The notes beneath the pieces are model-generated. The model had not been told where the DNA came from. It did no database searches and worked only from the letters and a program-made list of their open reading frames with translations. From assembly GCA_947652605.1 (NCBI GenBank), contig OX393577.1:70766108-70830107 (forward strand): 64,000 nt of DNA. Reading direction: 5' to 3'. The translations under genes were made by a program, and so were the position numbers. The stretch comes from Elmis aenea (lineage: Eukaryota; Arthropoda; Insecta; Coleoptera; Elmidae). This document shows, piece after piece, positions 58,166 through 64,000 of this stretch; positions within the stretch are counted from its first letter, which is position 1; the number at the start of each line of letters is the position of its first letter.

Positions 58166-61100
58166 ATGTCTAGTGCTGAAGTCGTAGACAGCTCCGTCGA
58201 TCCCCCATCCAAAAAACGGAAGCTTGACTTGGTACAGAATTCCAGCGAAATGGCGAATAATGGAGCTTCTGCTTCAACTCAAACGGGACAAGATCTCGAT
58301 GAAGGACTTTATTCAAGACAGTTATATGTGTTGGGGCACGATGCCATGCGTCGGATGGCCACTAGTGATGTATTAATATCCGGTTTAGGTGGTTTAGGCG
58401 TTGAAATAGCTAAAAATATAATTCTCGGCGGTGTAAAGTCGGTTACATTGCATGACGAAGCTGTTTGTACTGTATCGGATCTATCTTCACAATTTTACCT
58501 CAATGAAGATGACATAGGAAAAAATAGAGCTGAAGCATGTTACAAACAACTTTCAGAGTTGAATATGTATGTGCCAACTAAGCCTTACACTGGTCCACTA
58601 TCAGATGATCTCTTAAAAAAATTTAGAGTCATTGTCCTCACAAATAGTTCATTTTCCGAACAACTTCGTATCAGTGAAATTACACATGCTAACGATATCG
58701 CTTTAATAATAGCCGATACACGTGGACTTTTTGCCCAAGTGTTTTGCGACTTCGGCCAGGCTTTTACTGTAGTAGATGTCAATGGGGAAAACCCTGTATC
58801 AGCAATGATTGCAGATGTTTGTAAAGATGCAGAAGGCAACGGCATTGTTACATGTATTGACGATACACGGCATGGTATGGAAGATGGTGACTACATAACG
58901 TTTTCAGAAGTCCACGGCATGACTGAATTAAACAATTGTCCACCAATTAAAATCAAGGTGTTGGGACCTTACACATTTAGTATTGGTGACATAACGAAGT
59001 ATACTAAATTCGAACGTGGTGGTATAGCTCATCAAGTGAAAATGCCGAAAGTATTATCGTTTAAATCTTTTAAAGAATCAATTAAATCTCCAGAATATGT
59101 CGTAACAGATTTCGCCAAATTTGATCATCCAGGACAGTTGCACTTAGCATTTTTAACTCTTCATAAGTTTATAGAAAAACACGGAGGTGCACCGAAACCA
59201 TGGTGTAGCGAACATGCAGCAGAATTCTTATCATTAGCCAAGTCCCAAGCAGTTGATGGTGGTAACGATTCAGAACTTAATAGCACTTTGTTAGAAATAT
59301 TCGCTAAAACATCAGCTGGAAATTTGAACCCAATTAATGCTATTATTGGCGGTGTAATTGCACAAGAAGCAATGAAAGCCTGCTCTGGAAAATTTCACCC
59401 AATTTATCAGTGGTTGTATTTCGATGCAATTGAATGCTTACCTTCTGATGTCGTCATTACAGCAGAACAAGCAGCGCCAACTGGTACCCGATATGATGGG
59501 CAAGTTGCTGTATTCGGCAGTGAATTTCAGAAAAAACTTGGTATGTGAATTTATTTTACCCATTATGTTAACCATAGTTTAATTTATTTGCCCCTTTTGT
59601 GTTTATTTGTAATATTTTTTTATTTCAGGTGATCTGAAATATTTCATAGTGGGTGCTGGCGCAATTGGCTGTGAATTATTAAAGAATTTTGCCATGATGG
59701 GAATAGGCACTGGTTCTGGAAAAGTTTTTATTACTGATATGGATCTCATAGAAAAATCCAACTTGAACCGGCAGTTTCTTTTCCGTCCACACGATGTTCA
59801 ACGCCCAAAATCTGCAACTGCAGCTAAGGTAAATAAAAAACCAATCTCTGGTTATCATTCGCAATTGTAAATATTATTAGAAATGTACCGAATGTGAGGA
59901 GTACTTATTGTGACAATGTTTAGATGTTGGGATTAATATTTTGTTTAATTAGGTTATTAAAAAAATGAATCCTGACATCAATGTAGTGGCTCACGAAAAC
60001 AGGGTTGGACCAGAAACAGAAAATGCGTACGACGACACATTTTTTGAAGCTCTCGATGGCGTAGCCAATGCGTTGGACAACGTCGACGCTCGCATCTACA
60101 TGGACAGGCGTTGTGTGTATTATCGTAAACCACTACTAGAATCGGGCACCTTGGGAACCAAAGGAAATACACAAGTTGTCGTACCATATCTCACTGAATC
60201 ATACAGCTCGTCCCAGGACCCACCAGAGAAGAGCATTCCTATTTGCACATTGAAGAATTTCCCAAATGCCATTGAGCATACCTTGCAGTGGGCGAGAGAC
60301 AATTTCGAAGGCCTCTTTAAGCAGTGTGCAGAAAATGCTTCACTGTATTTAAGAGATCCTGAATTTGTAGAACGTACTTTAAAATTGCCAGGAGTGCAGC
60401 CCATAGAGATATTAGAAAACGTGAAATTCGCCTTAGTCGAAGATCGTCCCAAAAGTATCGAAGATTGCGTGGCTTGGGCCCGAAATCACTGGCAAGAACA
60501 ATATTCTAATCAGATTAAACAGCTGTTATTCAACTTTCCTCCAGATCAGTTAACGTCAACAGGACAGTTGTTTTGGTCGGGGCCAAAACGGTGTCCTGAG
60601 GCTCTCACGTTCGATGTAAATAACCCGTTGCATCTAGATTATATATGGGCAGCAGCTAACCTTAAGGCCGAAGTTTACGGTATTCCCCAGGTTAGAGACC
60701 GAACCAAAATAGCAGAGATAGTTCACGCTATTCACGTAAGTCGATTTCAATTTTATGTGACTTTGATTTATTGTCGGTTTGCCCCTTGATTTTATTCAAC
60801 ATGGGTATCTTTTTTTAGGTACCAGAATTTATTCCCAAATCGGGAGTTAAAATTGCAGTAACAGATTCACAGATGGCTGTCAGTAACGGAACCAACATGG
60901 ACATGGACCGGGTTAGTCAAATACAAGAAGAACTACCATCCCCTGCGGAGCTGAAAAATCTGCGACTAAATCCGATCGAGTTTGAAAAAGATGACGATAA
61001 TAACCTCCACATGGACTTCATAGTTGCAGCGTCAAATCTACGAGCTGCCAACTATAAAATCGCTCCTGCTGATCGTCACAAGTCCAAGTTGATAGCCGGT

Positions 61101-61595
61101 AAGATCATACCCGCTATTGCCACAACAACTTCGGTCGTTGCAGGGCTGGTCGGTTTGGAGTTGTACAAGCTTGGGAATGGAATGGACAATCTTACACCGT
61201 TTAAGAACGGCTTTGTAAATTTAGCACTACCATTCTTTGGCTTTTCTGAGCCAATAGCTGCTCCGAAATTGGAATATTGCGGCAATGAGTGGACATTATG
61301 GGACCGGTTCGAAGTCCAAGGAGAAATGACGCTTAGCGAATTTTTGGAATACTTCAAGCAGAAGCATAATTTGGAAATAACGATGTTGTCACAGGGCGTC
61401 TGCATGTTGTACTCTTTCTTCATGGCAAAAGCCAAAGCGCAGGAACGATTGGGCTTGGCTATGTCAGAAGTCGTCAAGCGAGTGTCGAAGCGCCGTCTTG
61501 AACCTCACGTCAGGGCACTAGTATTTGAATTATGCTGCAATGATGCCGATGGTAATGATGTTGAAGTGCCGTATGTGAGGTACACGCTGCCATGA
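58166..61595 (+). CDS. Uba1: Ubiquitin-activating enzyme E1 (UBA1)
   Basis: Exons 58,166-59,540; 59,629-59,828; 59,953-60,735; 60,819-61,595; all in phase, 1,044 residues (human UBA1 has 1,058). It charges ubiquitin through ATP-dependent adenylation and a thioester, then passes it to E2 enzymes, in nucleus and cytosol. Visible: an N-terminal basic segment (PPSKKRKLD, a likely nuclear signal), the inactive adenylation half ([29 protein letters not shown]), the active adenylation half ([18 protein letters not shown], about 466-483; [16 protein letters not shown]), the catalytic Cys623 in [21 protein letters not shown]-type [25 protein letters not shown], and the C-terminal ubiquitin-fold domain ending [11 protein letters not shown]. 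The ATG at 58,166 is the first in frame in good context. No defects. Confidence 0.98.
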
Positions 61596-62623
61596 TTAAC
61601 CGGTCACGTATGTTTTCATCCACATATTCACTAGGGCATTTTGTTTTTTGGTATTAAAATATCTTCATAGACTAAATTGACTTAAATGTCTGAGTAATTA
61701 ACAAGTGATTTCGTTATGTGGTGATCAATATTAAAATATGCTTAACTCTTGTGAAGTCTTATAACAAACTTGTGCAACCAAGTGTTGTGAAAATATCTTA
61801 TTTGGGTAATACATTGTTTTCGTTGGTACTCCAACTTTTCCACAAAAAAAAACTCATAGTTAATGATCGTTTAACGGCTGATGAACATTGTTTCAACCAA
61901 ACAAACGTAAATTGTGATTTTTTTTCTGGATAGTTGAAAGTATTTAAACCTTATATTTGCTGTTCATTTGTAAAATGCAGTGTTTATAATTTTCTGTAAA
62001 TTGTATTCATAGATTAATATATGGATTGTGGATTTTCTTAAATTGTGGATTTTTATAAATTTAAGAAACAAATACATAGTAACCAGTGCTCAGATTTTGT
62101 CTATGAATGAGATTATTATAGTAATTTGGATAATTTATACTTCTGTAGCACTATGCATCTTGCTTATATTTTTATTGAATTTTAGATACAGGATAGTTTA
62201 TTTTCTTATTAAGTATTTAATGTGTGAAAAACTGCGTTAAAATACATTTCATTTATTGATTTTAGTGTTTTATTAGCGATCTGAAAACTTCTCAAGTCGA
62301 CTTGAAAGCTAAAAACGAAGTTTATAAGTTCGGACGTTTATAAAAGTGAACTAAACTTGTTACCACAAATTTATTGCCACACTGAGTGGCGTTAGGAGTT
62401 ATTGTGTAAGAAAATAAAAATATTTAATCTTGATTTGAAAAATTGCTTTCATAAAATTATCAAGTTCATTGTTAAATTTACAATCAATTTTTTTCTTTTA
62501 GTAAGCTAATGGTGGTAACATAGTTTGAATTTTCTTGAGTCAAAAGTGAGGTTGTGTTGTCTCATCCGGAAACACGCGTTGTTCATTCTAGAAGAGTATT
62601 ACCGGTTTAATTACTGAACAAAA
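61596..62623. other. UBA1 3' UTR and p32 upstream region
   Basis: AT-rich with only short spurious frames. AATAAA at 62,413-62,418 may end UBA1 if its 3' UTR is long. A somewhat GC-richer stretch (CATCCGGAAACACGCGTTG, about 62,564-62,582) just before the p32 start is a plausible core promoter or 5' UTR. Confidence 0.5.
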
Positions 62624-63735
62624 ATGAATAATATACTTAAAGCTGCGTTAAGAGCTAACAATTTTAAATGTTTGCTGTCTCCAGCAAAAAATATCGTGCA
62701 AATAAGTGGTAAACAACAACGTCAAATTGCTCGTGGCTTGTGGTATATGTGTAATTCACGTAATACTGATGGTAATCAACTGTATAAAGGTTTAAATGTA
62801 CATAAATCGAGTGAGACTTGCAGTTGTGGATGTGGAAGTCATGGAGTTCACACTAAAGGTTGCAAATGCAAATAACAAATTGTCTTTTCGTACGTATTTG
62901 TTTTAACACTTGTCATTTACACAGCTGAACGAGAGCTAGTCGAATTCTTAACAGAAGAAATTGTCGCAGAACGAAAAGCACAGAAGTTGAAAACCATTCC
63001 AACAGAAATCGATGGTTTTAAAGCACAGCTTAGTGGTGCAGAAATTACGTTGACCAAAGCGACGAATGATGAAAAGTAAGTCATGCTTGGCACTCTTGAG
63101 TTCAAAATTAATATGACCTCATTAGTTGTAGTTGTTACTGTAGCACGATATTGCGATATATTACAGCATATTTTTTTATGTTTACAGAATAAAAATCTGT
63201 TTTAACGTAAACCATACGGTAGATACGGATCCAGAGCCAGAAATAAATCCAGAAATGGATAAACCCGATATGGGAGAATTAAAATCGAAACCATCATTTA
63301 AAATTGATATGATACGTGGTCAAACTACAGTCAGTCTACTTTGTTCGTTCGTTAATCCAGACCAACAAGAAGAAGGTTACAGTACGTACTTAAATTTTTT
63401 GGAATGTTAATGTTAATTTTTGGTTATATTTACAGATGACATATTTGGCATTGATGAAATTAGCATTTACGATGGAGAGTGGAACGAAAATGTGTATGCT
63501 GTTTCGGGTGAAGTAGTTGATACTGTAAGTATTCCACAAATTAACCTTTTTGCTGTAAAGTGCATAAAATTAATTTATTTTCCAGTATTTGTATGATCTC
63601 TTGTTGAATTATTTGGAGGAAAAAGGAATCACCAACGAGTTTGTTGAAAAAATATCTGAATATAGCACTGCTTATGAACATTCAGCTTACATCAGTCTGT
63701 TAGAAGGTCTGTCAAAGTTTGCTTCTCGAAAATAA
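62624..63735 (+). CDS. C1QBP: p32 / C1QBP, mitochondrial matrix protein
   Basis: Exons 62,624-62,858; 62,925-63,075; 63,188-63,381; 63,436-63,524; 63,586-63,735; all in phase, 272 residues (human 282). The N-terminal 60 residues are basic and hydroxylated without acidic residues, as in a mitochondrial presequence. CSCGCGSHGVHTK parallels the CACGCGCGSLHTDG of the human protein. The MAM33 fold follows: AERELVEFLTEEIVAERKAQ (N-terminal helix), EITLTKATNDEKIKICFNVN, an acidic loop (DTDPEPEINPEMDKPD), SISIYDGEW-like strands and the C-terminal helix pair ending LLEGLSKFASRK. C1QBP forms a doughnut trimer supporting mitochondrial translation. Exon 1 ends at an unusual donor, AAAG|GTTGCA; without splicing the frame stops at 62,875. 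Confidence 0.94.
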
Positions 63736-64000
63736 TTATTTCATTATGTTTACTTAAGTATTTGTTTGAGTTACGTTGTATGATTCCATTTAAATATGTT
63801 TTAGATATGTAATAAATGTTAGACGAATAAATATTGCTGTTTCTTCACTTAAAAGTCTTTAACTTGTTCTGTAAATGATAAACATATGTATGTGAAATAT
63901 TAACTTTATTACATTTCCTTGCACATAATTTTACTACACTGTGTTTGAGATATTGAGTATAGTTCGTTAAATAGAGATAACAACTTCAATTTGTCAATCT
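63736..64000. other. p32 3' UTR and downstream sequence
   Basis: AT-rich sequence to the end of the window with poly(A) signals at 63,811 and 63,826; nothing else recognised. Confidence 0.6.
63811..63816 (+). terminator. Poly(A) signal, p32
   Basis: AATAAA 76 bases after the stop codon; a second one at 63,826-63,831 is followed by a T/G-rich stretch (TATTGCTGTTTCTTC). Confidence 0.7.

Noticed and set aside
1..64000. Bacterial systems such as CRISPR arrays, toxin-antitoxin or phage defence islands
   Set aside because: The window is eukaryotic with spliced genes throughout; no direct repeats with regular spacers and no prokaryotic gene clusters were seen.

Overview
This 64 kb window is AT-rich nuclear DNA of an animal, most likely an insect. 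Evidence: every protein gene except LLPH is split by spliceosomal GT-AG introns (many under 100 bases, some of several kb). The proteins are animal families (EMI/EGF protein, effector caspase, kinesin, DIS3, UBA1, C1QBP/p32). AATAAA signals follow several genes and MITE-like repeats are scattered between them. The base composition, intron sizes and protein character would suit a beetle, but the species cannot be fixed from sequence alone. No operons, CRISPR arrays or bacterial features are present. Gene models were rebuilt by hand from splice signals, codon phase and protein similarity recalled from known families; no search was run.

Layout. 1-10,085: long intergenic DNA with no recognisable gene, one GC-rich CpG patch (about 6.24-6.64 kb) and one degenerate MITE. 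10,086-13,336 (+): a leucine-rich-repeat membrane protein whose first coding exon is only the ATG. 13,337-17,429: intergenic. 17,430-33,928 (+): an EGFL7-type secreted protein (signal peptide, EMI, two EGF modules, coiled coil), with a 12.9 kb first intron that holds a tandem repeat and MITEs. 34,575-34,958 (-): LLPH, a small basic nucleolar protein. 35,796-37,403 (+): a five-exon gene of unknown family with a KEN box. 37,695-43,376 (-): DIS3, the exosome nuclease, in 13 exons; one intron contains three different repeats side by side. 45,734-54,999 (+): a KIF12-like kinesin in 14 exons; its largest intron contains a perfect palindrome. 55,881-57,331 (+): an effector caspase. 58,166-61,595 (+): UBA1, the ubiquitin-activating enzyme. 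62,624-63,735 (+): mitochondrial p32/C1QBP.

Function. The right half is gene-dense and mostly housekeeping (ribosome assembly, RNA decay, ubiquitin activation, mitochondrial matrix) plus cell-death and transport genes. The left half is gene-poor and holds two extracellular or membrane proteins. There is no sign that the genes form one pathway. The least explained items are the fast-evolving KEN-box gene, the perfect 84-bp-arm palindrome with a relative 6 kb away, the dispersed MITE families, and an isolated GC-rich patch near 14.8 kb.
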